NCBI GenBank assembly: GCA_033064195.1 | Contig: JARBJD010000298.1 | Span: 27,357-91,356 of the forward strand | DNA length: 64,000 nt | From: Blattamonas nauphoetae | Taxonomy: Eukaryota; Preaxostyla; Oxymonadida | Reading direction: 5' to 3' | In this document: piece by piece, positions 43,095 to 54,927 of the stretch | Position numbering within the stretch: the stretch's first letter is position 1 | Layout: the number at the start of each line of letters is the position of its first letter | The notes under the pieces: model-generated | What the model saw: the letters and a program-made list of their open reading frames with translations, nothing else | Told to the model about the DNA's origin: nothing | The model's database searches: none | Translations under genes and position numbers: made by a program

Positions 43095-46000
43095 ATGGCA
43101 CTGCTGAAACCAATCAAAAATAGAATTCAAGAAATTCGAGACCTCTTTCCGAATACACAGTTTCAATTTATTGATGGTCGAACATACAATCCCGACAGTA
43201 AAAATTATCAACATCACAGATCATTTCTCCTGAATATGCTTCAACACACAGATGTCGAGTTTCCACATCCAACAAAGAATCTCGATCTCAATCTCATTCC
43301 AGATTTTCTAGAACAAGTTAAACTTCGACAACAGATGGCATCAGAAGATCGACTCGCTCACCGAATGATTGTTGAGAACATGAAAACAAATCCAAAAGTG
43401 AACAAAGATGAACTGAAAAAGCAAGTGTTCAGAATGACGTGGAAGCTGAAATCAATTGAAGAGAAGTTAATGGATCATTGGATGAAGAATCTGTTGATCA
43501 TTCAAAAGAAAAATGAACAAATGGAAAAGAGAGAAGTGCAAACCTTTGATGGATTTGAAGAATGTATCTTACTCGCAGAACCACGCGACAAAGCAGCATT
43601 CAATTCTTGTCTCATGGATGCACGAAGGAAGTTCAAAAAGAACGAGGTCGAGAAGGTTGAAGATAATGGAAAACCATATCAGTTGTACTTCCACAATCAT
43701 CTGAAAAATGTTGAAGAAATCACAACCTTCATCAAAGCAGTTTTCGAAAAAGAGAAGGATCATCCATTCAAGATTAGTATCGATTTCGGAAAGATCATTG
43801 AGAGAAAAGACAGAGATGAGACAACTTACAAAGACTTCAGACCAGAACTGGAGAACACATCAAAGAGTTTCCCAACTGTGATTCGAAGTTCAGGAGACAT
43901 CAATGAGTATTCAAAATATGCGATCAATTTGATCAAAGAATCTCAAGAGAGAACACTGATGGATACGAAGACAATGTACATCGCATTCCACTCCATTCTG
44001 GTTGCAGTCTATCGATTTCCAGTTGCAGGAAAAGCTAATGCCATTCTCACTGAACACATCAAAACGAGAAACGTTCGGTACATCGATTCTGAGTTCAACA
44101 TCTGCTTCTTTCAATCATTGTCGTTCCTCACACTTCCTGAAGTGCCTGCGAAAAAGATATCAATCAATATGAGAAATGTTGAAGCAAAAAGATTGTTCGC
44201 TGTGCATAAGAAGCTGACCCATCTCAAACCACATCAACTTACTGAACACTTGCGTAATTATCCTGGATTTGATATTGCATGTGATATGGAGACAGTCATG
44301 CAAGAATTTAACATCACAGTACACATTTATGAATATGATGAAGATAAGAAACGGTACTTCCTCAGTCAATCGTACATCAACGAGAATGATGATGCTCGTG
44401 TTCTTCCCATCCTGATGATTCCACTCACAGCCACACTCGTTCATGTGATGTTCATTGTTGATCCTGAGAAAATCACTGGATACAAGCTCTGTCCATATTG
44501 TCAATCAAGAGGATTCCAAGTGAAGAATAAAAACTACAGTAGAGATTTTGAGAAGCATCTCAGAGAGTGCAAAGAACTTGATGGAAAACATGTGAAGAAG
44601 ATCTCCCTTGACAAAACACCAAGACCATATGTTCCACACATCCTCAACAATAGAACTCATGAATTTCTGATGGCACACAAGAGACAAAACGAATTCAAAC
44701 CAACACAATACTACATCACATACGATTTCGAAACGATGGAAGATCTCATTCTTGACAATCTCTTCTCGGATGACAATACTCAATTGATTTCCCACTTGAA
44801 GCCTCTCTGTTGCATCAGCAATTAAGACAAAATCAGGGTGAAGTCAATCTACTTTGATCTTCGAAATGGAAAAGACTTTGTGAAGCAATGGATCAGAGAA
44901 CTCTTCAAATACGCAGAGACAGTTCGAGAGGACAACTACTATGAAGACCCAGAGATTCCCTCACAAAACCAAGTCAGTGTCATTGGATTCAATAGCTCCA
45001 GATTCGAAATCAATCTCATCTTCCGTGATCTCGTTGACAAAGATTGGAAAGTCGTGAGCTTTCTTGGATCCACAACCAAGTACAAACAAGTATTGATCAG
45101 ACATGAGAGAACACAACAGGTGCTTCGATTCATTGACATGATGTCGTACACTGGACCAATGACTTTGGATAATGCTGTCAAAGCTTTTGGTGGAAACACC
45201 ACTCTTCAGAAATCATTCTTTGCGTACGAATCATTCGACTCATCAGACTACGACACAGTGTTGAGCAAACCAGAACCATTCTCCAAGTTTGAATTCTATT
45301 CCAGTCTGAACAACAGTGAAATGTCTGATAGTGACTACCAACTTTACCTTGATGATTGGAACAAACAAGGATTCAAGAACCGTTGGGATTACCTCAAATT
45401 CTACAACATCAGAGACGTCGAATGTATGATTGCACCATTGGATAATCTCATTGATCTGAACTTCCAATACAAAGTGGACATGTTGCACAATCTCTCACTG
45501 TCAGCCAATGCTTCTGCAATCAAATATGCGTGTGCCTACAAAGACTTCGATATTGATGATGATTTCAATGGAGTGGATCAATCTGGTGACATAAAAATCA
45601 CGAAACAATACTGGAAATACAAGGTTGCATCGTACATTTATCAAGACCAGAAAGCTCACCGCAATACTGACAAAAATGTCACTGAATCAGACTACGACTG
45701 GTTTGTTCAACATTGCAAGAGAGTGTGCTACATCTGCAAGAGCCACTTCTCACAAGCAGTACGACCAACACTGGATAGAATCGACAATTCAAAAGGTCAT
45801 TCAAAAGAGAACGTGAAGATCTGCTGCGATTACTGCAACACCTACAAGTCAGACAAAGATGAGCATCTCACTCGATTGAGAATCCAACTCAAGAAGTACT
45901 GTATCTGGAAATCACTACCAATGACTCTGACCCATGAGCAAACATATCACAAACTGAGAGCAGCAGTTACTGGTGAACTATCGAATGTTCAACATCGACA

Positions 46001-47447
46001 GAACATCAAAGACGTGACTCCAATCAACCACTTCTCATTTGAAGATGGTGTTGTCAAATCAACCGATACTGAATATAAAATGACTCATGTCTGTGGTGTT
46101 GACTTTAATTCACTGTATCCAAGTGCTTTCTCGTCAATCAAGAATAAAAACAATCCGTATACTAAACACAGAATGTACATGCCAGGAAGATGTTTGTACA
46201 CTGCAACAGGAGATAAAGAATGTCGTGAGATCATCGAGAACAAGAATCAGAAGACATTGTTCGTTGCAGAACTGAAAGGACACATCGATGAAAAGTACAT
46301 CAATGATTTCATTTACTTCCCACCAATCTTCAGAAACATTGTGGTCAATACAACAGAAGAAAACATTGGAGAGAAGACTTATTCGTTGATGAAGAAACAT
46401 GGATTGAAGACTGACGACAAACAAAGAAAGCTAACTCAACTCTTGAGCACACACGATCAGTATATGTTCTTTTCGACATACTATCTGTGGTTCCTCATCA
46501 ACTATTGCCACTTCATTGTGGACGAAGTCCGGAGTGTGATGGTATTCTCGAGACATGCTGGATTTGAACCATTCGTGACCTCATTCATGAATGATCGAAT
46601 AGAAGCAATGAAGGTTGGAAATAAAGGAAAGGAACAGTTCTGTAAGACGACCTTGAATGGTAGTTATGGATATGATGGAATGAACACTGAGAAGTACAAC
46701 TCAATCACAATCTGCAATGAGAAGAGAACATACTTGAAGCAGATGATGAAGGGATTTGTAGCGACAAGAGAGATCAATGAGGACAACTACATTGTGATTG
46801 AAGATAGAGAGAAAGCATCATGCAAAACATGTCTGCAAGAAGCAGTATTCACACTCGACAATGCCAAGTTCTGGTATCTGAATTTTATCTACAATTTCAT
46901 GTACAAGTGCCTAGACATGAACAAGATCCACTTCTGTGAAGGAGATACTGACTCTGCATACTGGGCTATCTCAGGTGATCCGACTGCTGGAATCCATCAA
47001 CAATTTGAACACGTTATTGCTGACAAGGAATTCTATGATGCACACAAATATGAATGGTTTCCCAATCCTGAAAAGGGAGTTGATGATGAGAAGAAGTTGT
47101 TGGGATTAGCGATTGAGAAGGAAGGTGAACAGATGATCTGCCTTGCACCAAAGTGTTACTCGCTCGATGAGAAATGCAAAATCAAAGGAGTGTCTCTGAA
47201 GAAAACAAGTATCACAAGTGACGATTATGTGAAGTGTCTTCATGGAGAGAAAACTGTGACCACAACACTGAACTTCCAGACGAGAAGAATCGTGAGCGAA
47301 GAGGACACCAATGGATTTGAAATAGCGAAAATACAACAACAGAAACTCAGTCTCAGTGGAATTCATCTGAAGGCAATCGTATTAGAAAATGAATCATGTC
47401 CCCCATTCATTCAGGGACTGAAAGCAACTGATTATCAAATCGAATAA
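43095..47447 (+). pseudogene. Protein-primed family-B DNA polymerase of E2
   Basis: About 1450 codons with the full family architecture: OTU-like segment near residues 330-460 (SEFNICFFQSLSFL … VHVMFIVDP), zinc finger CPYC near 465, DFETME near 541, the HNH-type module near 876-915 (CYIC, LDRID, CDYCN), motif A DFNSLYPS near 1000, motif B NGSYGYD near 1184, motif C GDTDS near 1283, end ATDYQIE. It is nearly identical to the A and C polymerases. The ATG follows TTTTTTATTTTGTAG. The copy has about one break. Integrase starts 23 bases downstream on the same strand. Confidence 0.92.
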
Positions 47448-47470
47448 ACACAAACTTTATTTTTGTAGAA

Positions 47471-49376
47471 ATGAACACTCGACAGATCAACACATTTGTG
47501 AATAGGTTACTGAATTGCACACAACACTCAAAAGAGAAAATATTCAATGTCAAGTTCAATAGAACAAACACTTTACCAGTATATCATGGCGATGATTCTC
47601 ATGGACCATTTGATGGAAATGATGAAACATATTTTGAGGATTGGTTCAATGGAGGTCTCTCTCCTAATTAAACTATTTCAGATGGAACAAAAGTAGTCTC
47701 ACAGTTTCTGATTGCATTCTTGGGAAAACGTTTTAGTGATTGGAGATGTGAAAAAGCATACAAGATGTATAAAGAATATCATCGAAAGTATAATCAGGAA
47801 GTGACTCCAATTCCAATTCTCTCACCAAGAGTTCGAAGCCCTGCAGAGGCAAGACAAATCCCAACACCAGTGCAGAGACCAATAGTTATAGAATCACCTG
47901 AATATCCAATAGTGCCTGGACTGAAGAGAAACTTGAAATCAATGGGGTTTGAATATGAATATCCAATGAAGGAGAGGAAGTTCGAAGAGGAGGACGATGA
48001 TATCATTATTCCCAATCCACCAATGTCAATCAGAACAACTCCATTCAACCACCCAGTGAGAGAGATCAGACGGTACGAACTACAGCAAGTTCCCAATAAG
48101 TTGGAACAAATGAAAGGATTGTTTGATCATCAACAGAGAAATGATTCAGAAGATGAACAGATCAAAGCTGAGAACTCTTAATGAATAATCAAAAGCAAAT
48201 GGAACACTTTATTACATCACACATTCTGGATGCAAATAAAATGAACAGAGACACATTTGTTCGAGCCTCGATTAACAGAACTATTGCGAACGATGATCTT
48301 GACTTCATTCTGACTCACACAAAACAAATCCCATTCGGAGGAAGATCATTTCAGGATTGGTATGAGGAATATGATCACAGATGGAGTGCTGCACATCCGA
48401 GGAAAATTCAGAGAGAAAAGGAAGTGACAGAATGAGAATTGATCCACCAATGATTCCTAAAACAACGGAAAAATCGTGTATCCATTTCGATCAAAATGCA
48501 GTTCATGTCGAAAGCAATTACTGGAGATCCACAGAAGACATCAGACAGAAAGGTTCCACAGAATTGTGATCGACCTTATTTGCCTGATCATGGGAAATTG
48601 ATCTCGTTTTATCCAATCACCAACGTCGAAAACAGTGTTCAGATTTACCTCTTGCCATTAACATCAACACCAAATACCTTGTTGTCATTCCTGTTCTGGA
48701 TAAATCATGGAGCAAAGTCAAGACTGCAATCAATGATCTGATTAATCATCGTGGAGTTCATGAATAACATTCGAGGTGATGGAGAAGCTGCATGGACAAG
48801 TAGGAAGCATCAGAGTTTTCAAGGAACAAAGTCAGTACATATTTCACAAGTTCACCATTCACTAATCACAACAGAATTGTGGATCGAGTGATCAGAACAA
48901 TCAGAGATGGATTCCAAGATAATGCGACACAAATGGCAAATCATTCGCTGATGAATCAGATGGTGGAATACTACAACATGACTCCACATCGAGCGTACTG
49001 GAATAAGTTCACTCCACAGCAAGCACAAAACAATCGTGAAATCGAAGCACTGTACATCTCCAGTTGTGAAGAACAATTGAAGAACATCCAAAGACAACAG
49101 ACATCACAGATGTTATGGAAATACAAACCAGGAAATATTCTATTGATTCACCTTGATCTGGACAAGACAGTTGCCAAGTTTCAGAAGAAGCGAAGGCAGT
49201 TTCAATTCGTGGGGAAATTCATTGAATACAAACACGGTAATGTGGTAGCTAAACTTCTGAATGGACTCACATGTCTGTCAAAAGTTGTCTACGTTCCAAT
49301 TCAACACACCAAGTTCCATGCTGACTCAATTGACGACTTAACTCCAGAGTTCATTGCTGAATTTAATTTGGCGTAG
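47471..49376 (+). pseudogene. Polinton integrase, E2 copy
   Basis: Counterpart of the whole integrase at 35808-37742, with the same N-terminal, acidic-linker, catalytic-core and C-terminal beta-module regions recognisable. The C-terminal part (QDNATQMANHSLMNQM, YKPGNILLIHLDL, FVGKFIEYKHGN) is well preserved. The copy has several breaks and is clearly decayed. It lies between pPolB and the 119-residue gene; TTTATTTTTGTAG precedes its start. Confidence 0.88.
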
Positions 49377-49377
49377 T

Positions 49378-49439
49378 GCGATCTTCGATCTGAGAACTTT
49401 GTTCGTTTGCGATCTTCGATCTGAGAACTTTGTTCGTTT
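49378..49439 (+). repeat. 31-bp perfect tandem duplication
   Basis: Two identical units (49378-49408 and 49409-49439) begin GCGATCTTCGATCTGAG. Each contains GATCTTCGATC, partly palindromic. They lie directly after the integrase and before the small gene, where element C has only 36 bases. Confidence 0.95.
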
Positions 49440-49473
49440 TCAATAGTGTTTCAAATCTTTTTATTTCATTGAA

Positions 49474-49833
49474 ATGTCATCACTGAAAATATTAGAACCG
49501 TTTGATCCTGAGCAGAAAGAGTTCACAAACATCCACGACTTTCAGAGATACTTGGAGAAGAATAAAAAAGAACTGAATGAGTACACAACGCAAAAACTGA
49601 ATAGGATGATCCAAATTGATGGATACAGAATAACAAAAATAAGAGGTGAGATAGCACTGAGGAAACGATATGTTGATACTTCCACTTCTCCTAATTCACT
49701 CTCGATTGATCAAAGATTATCAGACATTGAAGAATCAATTCGAACGCTAACAGACACTCTCAGCATGAGACTTCGAAGTCTTGACGAGACCATTGGGAAC
49801 CTTCTACAAGAGCTCTCTGACCCTTCTGATTAA
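49474..49833 (+). CDS. Conserved small protein (MSSLKILEPF family), E2 copy
   Basis: The 119-residue frame is whole and nearly identical to the C copy at 35412-35771. The conserved core YTTQKLNRMIQIDGYRITK and C-terminal amphipathic helix are intact. It starts after CTTTTTATTTCATTGAA, and its end overlaps the convergent ATPase by 30 bases. Function is unknown. Confidence 0.8.
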   Translation: MSSLKILEPFDPEQKEFTNIHDFQRYLEKNKKELNEYTTQKLNRMIQIDGYRITKIRGEIALRKRYVDTSTSPNSLSIDQRLSDIEESIRTLTDTLSMRLRSLDETIGNLLQELSDPSD

Positions 49834-50692
49834 ACCATCTTTGTTGATCTCATTCAGTGCAACTCCATCTGTATTGTATCGAAGAATAACTGCTTCACAC
49901 TTTTGTTTCCTTTGATAGACATTCCAGAATTGTTGAATGTCAATCGGTGAGTTCAATTGAGGATAGACTCGACTGATTCGTTCCTTATTGAAGCCTCCAA
50001 AGATCCACATTGAATCAATGTTTGACTTCATATCTGCTGACAAACTGAAGAGCTCGTGCATCGTCAGAAAGAATGTGAACTTTGGTTGTCGATTCTCCAA
50101 TAGTAAGTCCATCATTGTCATTCTATTTTTGGATGTTCTACGTTCACCAAGGATTCTGCGACAGTCATCGAGGAGGATAATCGTTTGGAGATTCTTAACT
50201 GAGAAATCATCGATGTACAATGAGTCAAAGAGATTCTCTCTGCATTCATCAGTAATTCTATCTTGCCACTGATTGTCAATGATCTCTTCATAAGCAGCTT
50301 TCGATTCAGAGAGTTCCAACAGAAATGGAAGAGCATCATCGTATTTGACTTTGACATAAGGAACGTTCAGTATGGGTTTAAATTTATCGAATGTTGGATC
50401 AATGTTCTTATCAGTGACGAAGACAAAGAGGTGAAAGAGTTCATTCTGACCTGAACATTTTGGAGCTTGGCAACTCTCGAAGAGCATTGAATGTCTTTCC
50501 ACTTCCTCTGTTTCCAACAAGGACATTAACACTGTTGCGATTGAAATTTAGGTCTGGATGAATCTGTGATTGCACTTCATGAGAAACATTCCTACTTGAT
50601 GCTTCACTCAATTTTGCATTCACGTATGCTGTTAGAGACAAGGGTTCCACCCTCCGCGAAACCTCTGGTTTAGCCATATTCGATTTGTTCAT
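49804..50692 (-). pseudogene. Packaging ATPase (A32/FtsK type), E2 copy
   Basis: Counterpart of 18597-19484, with Walker A GNRGSGKT, Walker B IILLDDCRR, and LLLENRQPKFTFFLTMHELF followed by WIFGGFNKERI. The start MNKSNMAKPEV at 50692 is chosen because it aligns with the B copy and follows AT-rich sequence; an upstream hydrophobic extension of the same frame is not conserved. About one break. The gene diverges from the virion-block gene at 50752 across 59 bases and overlaps the small gene tail to tail. Confidence 0.87.
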
Positions 50693-50751
50693 TTGTGATT
50701 TAACTCTAATTAAAATATACTTTTGGTTTTTATTTTGTATGAAAACACACA

Positions 50752-51703
50752 ATGTCACAAAAGATAGTGTACGTTCAACCACAAAGAAAAGCACAAGCGA
50801 AGAAACCAAGAATGAGATACGCTGAGGAAAGCAGCATTGAAACGAATCTATGCCGACGATGATATTCAAACCAGACGCAATGATGCTCTGTGTAGTCTTC
50901 CATCAGCGCGAGAGTATATTTCGAGAACTGGACGAAATTGGACTGCGAAAATAGAACAATATGGACAAGTTCCTGATGTGATGGTCTACGATAATGATAC
51001 TGGAGATCTGATTGCAGTCAATGGTGCCATGCTAACTCCATACAACAGTAGACCAGTCAAAGAGACATACTATGCAATGAATCCAACACCAGATATGCGA
51101 AGACAGAAACCATACACATCGTTCAATCAAGAAGTGGAAGGAGAATCAAAGCTGTACATCGGAATTTCCTCAAAATGGAACATACGATTTGCCAACCAAT
51201 TATCGAGACATCAGCTATGAAGAGATGAAGACAAGATCTCAACAACCATATGCAATAATGAAGAGAGCTGTTGGTGAACACATGACAGACACATTGGGAA
51301 TAACTCGTGCAAATCGAAGTAATCCAGCTGATCCCAGCAAGAATGTGTTAGACAATATGGTGTTCAATTCAATTCAATCACAGATTGCATCACTGATGTG
51401 GGATCAATGGCTTCATGATCATGTTCAGGACTACAATCCCAGTATGAAACAAAGAAAGCCTTCAAGGATCAGATTTATCCAGTGTTTCTCCAAATGATCA
51501 CTCAAGATACAACGTATTTATCGGAATACTGTACTCACTATTCAACTCACATATCAACAGAAGTTAATAAACTGAAAGCCAAAGCATTCAAAACAGTCAC
51601 AGATGATGATATCAGTGGATACCAATCTGAAATGCCTGGATATTATCGATTTGCACAGTTGGACAGTTCTGGAATGGGAGCTATAGATCGAGCAGAAATG
51701 TGA
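50752..51703 (+). pseudogene. Virion-block protein with Asp-rich segment, E2 copy
   Basis: Same position and character as 17534-18562: basic N-terminus (KKPRMRYAEE), VMVYDNDTGDLIAVNG segment, then a helical part with SLMWDQWLHDHVQ. Sequence similarity to the B copy is weaker than for neighbouring genes. Probably a minor virion protein. A few breaks. TTTTTATTTTG precedes the start. Confidence 0.6.
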
Positions 51704-51744
51704 ATTTAAAACATTAATATATATTTTTATTTTTATAGAAAGTG

Positions 51745-52312
51745 ATGCAACCAATTCTAAGTTGTCAATTTACGAAACACACAAGTTCTTCTTCAGTACC
51801 AACATCAATCACCAACAATGTCATCATCGATAACAAAGGTCCGAATTCTAGAAGATTGAATAGTGACCAGAGTGCTAATGTGGAGATGGAGAGTGAACGA
51901 GGTGCTTACGATCCACCACTGGAGACATATCCATCAGCGCCATTCAAAGTCGTTCAATTCCACTGCGAGATACACGTCTAACATTTCAGCATTCAAAAGA
52001 TCAGCTACACTGTCTACAAGAATGCATTCGCTTGTGAAAAGAAACTACTGAATAATCTCATTGAACCATCGAAGAAACTGATCACAAACCAAAGTGATTT
52101 ATGTGCACTGATTGCGACTCACTGGAATCAATGATGTGGTGATCGAACTGGATGATTTGTCTGACAAGTGCTCATGTCTGAATAAACTCCCAGTGTTTAG
52201 AACCATTTTCAAGATCCTTGTTGGTGGAAAAGATATGAGTATTGCCTACAATGAAGCATACAACACTATTCTCAATTATGGCATTTCTCTGACGAAAGCA
52301 ATTCCTCGCTAA
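51745..52312 (+). pseudogene. Conserved virion-block protein (196-aa family), E2 copy
   Basis: Closely matches 16901-17491: MQPILSCQFTKHTSSSS start, PPLETYPSAP segment and a C-terminal helical region with ELDDLSDKCSCLNKLP. A few breaks. Start motif ATTTTTATTTTTATAG lies just upstream. Function unknown. Confidence 0.7.
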
Positions 52313-52330
52313 AATTATAAATGAATTGTA

Positions 52331-52347
52331 TTTTTATTTTTACATAA
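52331..52347 (+). promoter_or_regulatory. AT-rich start motif before the MAPG gene
   Basis: TTTTTATTTTTACATAA ends directly at the ATG at 52348. It matches the sequence before the B copy on the opposite strand, and is the clearest example of the shared start motif. Confidence 0.6.
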
Positions 52348-52620
52348 ATGGCACCAGGAAGTTTCAACAAACTCAAAAATATCGGCAAGCAATTCTTTCA
52401 ATTCATCAAACCTCTAGCTCCAACATTGCTTCAAGTCGGTGGTGGATTGCTCTCTCAAACGAACAGTAAATTCGGACAAACAGCAGGTGAATACTGAATG
52501 GATTAGGAGGAATGATGGACGTTTATCAACAAAATAAGGCGATCAATCGTCAACAAAACCACAGATGATCGAGTACGAACCACTCTCACGAAATGCAGAC
52601 CACGAAATGGACGATACTCA
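52348..52620 (+). pseudogene. Small MAPG Gly-rich protein, E2 copy
   Basis: Counterpart of 16568-16864, beginning MAPGSFNKLKNIGKQF and with the same Pro/Leu and Gly-rich middle. The 3' half is decayed, so the end is approximate. Role unknown, probably virion-associated. Confidence 0.65.
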
Positions 52621-52707
52621 ATGATGATATGCCACTCTCGTCAAATTCCAAAATTCAATTCAAAGGATAAACATTCACTAGTATTCGAATATTTTTATTT
52701 TCCTAAA

Positions 52708-53010
52708 ATGGCACCAGGTTGGTTATCAAAATTAGCAGCAGTCGGAAAAACAATTCTTCGTGTTGGAGCTCCATTTCTGAATCTCATTCCCTTCGTTGGA
52801 CCACTGATTTCTAAGGTAGCACAGACAGGAATTGAAATGATTCCAGATGTGAAATCGGATCAGCAAATCCATGCAGAAAAGATGGCACAATATGAGCAAG
52901 CAATGAATGAAGGAAACACAGCAGTTGCGAATAAACTCAGAGGAGAAATACTGAGACTGGAAGAAAAGCTGAAACCAAAAGCGAAGAAACCAAAAGAAAA
53001 AAGTAAATGA
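52708..53010 (+). CDS. Small MAPG protein with basic tail, E2 copy
   Basis: Whole 100-residue frame, nearly identical to 16234-16533. MAPGWLSKLAAVGKTI is followed by a hydrophobic stretch (NLIPFVGPLISKVAQ), a charged helix and a Lys-rich end. The start at 52708 is chosen over an upstream Met because it lies just after TATTTTTATTTTCC and begins the conserved sequence. A membrane-active minor capsid role is possible by analogy only. Confidence 0.8.
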   Translation: MAPGWLSKLAAVGKTILRVGAPFLNLIPFVGPLISKVAQTGIEMIPDVKSDQQIHAEKMAQYEQAMNEGNTAVANKLRGEILRLEEKLKPKAKKPKEKSK

Positions 53011-53039
53011 AAGTAATAATTATTTTTATTTTTGATAAA

Positions 53040-54878
53040 ATGAACTCGCATATAACACATCTGACAAACAAAGAACTGGAGCATCATCATTGACTGGAAA
53101 TACAACTGGATCAATCAAATACACGAGATGATATTGGTCAAATACAACAGCAACTCATGTCTGAACATCACATCAATTACCTTCTGAATGATGGAGCACA
53201 CAGTACTTCAATTCAAGAATTGAAACCATCAGAGAATGCACGATTCTATAAAGGACAAGAAATAATCATTCCATTGACTGGAAATCAAGACATTTGTCAA
53301 ATCGATGATTCATTCATTACGTTCACAATGACAGCAAGGCTGAAAGTCAATAATTGGAGACAACTGTAAGGTTGGATCGTTCATGAATGAGAGAATGTTC
53401 ATTTCGTTGGACTCAAACATTCGGCATCAATCTTTCGTGACCTTACTGTTCTTCACAACAATCAGAGAATCATCAGCACAACAACCAATGATGTCAATGG
53501 AGTCTCACATCTACAATATGATCAAGCCAAAGAGTCAATTGGAGAATCGTAAACATTGTCACACACCTTGGCAGAATGCTTGGAATCACGATGAATCTGT
53601 TGCTGGTGTTTATATTCCACTTTCTGATTTCACAACAACGTCTGGAACTGGTGTATTTGAAGACTCAATTGATGTGCCTATACGTGTGTCAATCAATCTG
53701 GAAGATCTTCTCATTTTCTCTGGAATGACTGACTATCCTGCTTGTCTCTTCGGAGATTTGAAACTGAGCGCACATCAATGAAGATGCATTCGTTTGTTGT
53801 CCAGTTAATCCTGAACTCACTCTGAAGAACACACTTTCATTAATCGTTACTGGGACTGCTGCAGCGCCTAAGAAAAAGCATCAATTACGGATTGTATTCA
53901 GCATCGTCCATTTTTCTTAAACAATCTCGTTACCTCATGCACAAAGAATTTCGTTCAAATTGGCCAATCATTTCTTCAACCAACAGTCACGAAAGACATC
54001 GTGTATTCATCAGCTGGTACTGTTACGACAGAACCAGAATATGTGGATCAGTATATTTCTCTGAACATCACCGAGTATCAAATTGATGATGTGTATTGCA
54101 TGAGCTCTGGATACAATATGAAAGAAATTACGAAGAGAATCTCAAGAAGATGTATCAGGATCGTCCTGGAACAATTCCAGCAGAAGATATCATTCTATCC
54201 ATTTCAGAAGACACCAACTGAAACAGGCATTAATTGCACTCAACAAATGGTGGTTGTTAATGCCAAGGACAACATGCTTCTCTTCCGTCACTACGACAAT
54301 GAAGTCACCTGTTTTCACAATCAATGCAGAAGGATATCCAAGTGAATCTACTCGACAAATACTATCCAGATCAACCGACAACAACAATTGGAGCTCGCTT
54401 CTATCAGTTCGCATTATCGACTCTTAATCTCGATTCCTATCTAGCTGTTCCTGACGACTTGGAGCGATCACTGACAGATTCTCTCGTTGAAGAGAAACTC
54501 ACTGGTGATCAGAATTATCCCAATGAGACAATGACAAGAGTTCGACCGATTCATGACAACACTGACTTCCTTATGTGCTTTTCAACACAGAGTGGGTGTC
54601 CAACGAACTGTAATGATTCCATCAGTTCCAAAGGAAACGTTCCTGTCACTTTAAGATCATATCCCATTTATCAAGGTAAGCTTGACACATACTATAATGT
54701 TTACAATCCAAGTCAAAGTGGTGGTGATATGACAACATTTACTCATCCTCCAGCACCGATTCTAGCAACTACAGCAACCACATGGTGGGTATTACGATAC
54801 AGTAATGGCAAACCGAAAGTGGAGTACTATCCAAATCACACACTGAAAGCGTTGCACAAAGATTTAGGAATCATGTAG
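53040..54878 (+). pseudogene. Major capsid-like protein 1, E2 copy
   Basis: Counterpart of 14320-16193, with GQEIIIPL, the KHCHTPWQNAW segment, VRVSINLEDLLIFSG and the C-terminal PPAPILATTATTWW tail. It carries several breaks and is the most decayed gene of the element together with capsid-like protein 2. The start follows TTTTTATTTTTGATAAA. Confidence 0.75.
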
Positions 54879-54910
54879 AGACAAAACAGTAAAAAAATTA
54901 TGATATTGTA

Positions 54911-54927
54911 TTTTTATTTTTCTATAA
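54911..54927 (+). promoter_or_regulatory. AT-rich start motif before capsid 2
   Basis: TTTTTATTTTTCTATAA ends at the ATG at 54928, matching the motif before the B copy. Confidence 0.6.

Noticed and set aside
43095-47447. Linear mitochondrial or cytoplasmic plasmid as source of pPolB
   Set aside because: Integrase, capsid-like proteins, packaging ATPase and 6-bp target duplications fit Polintons, not such plasmids.
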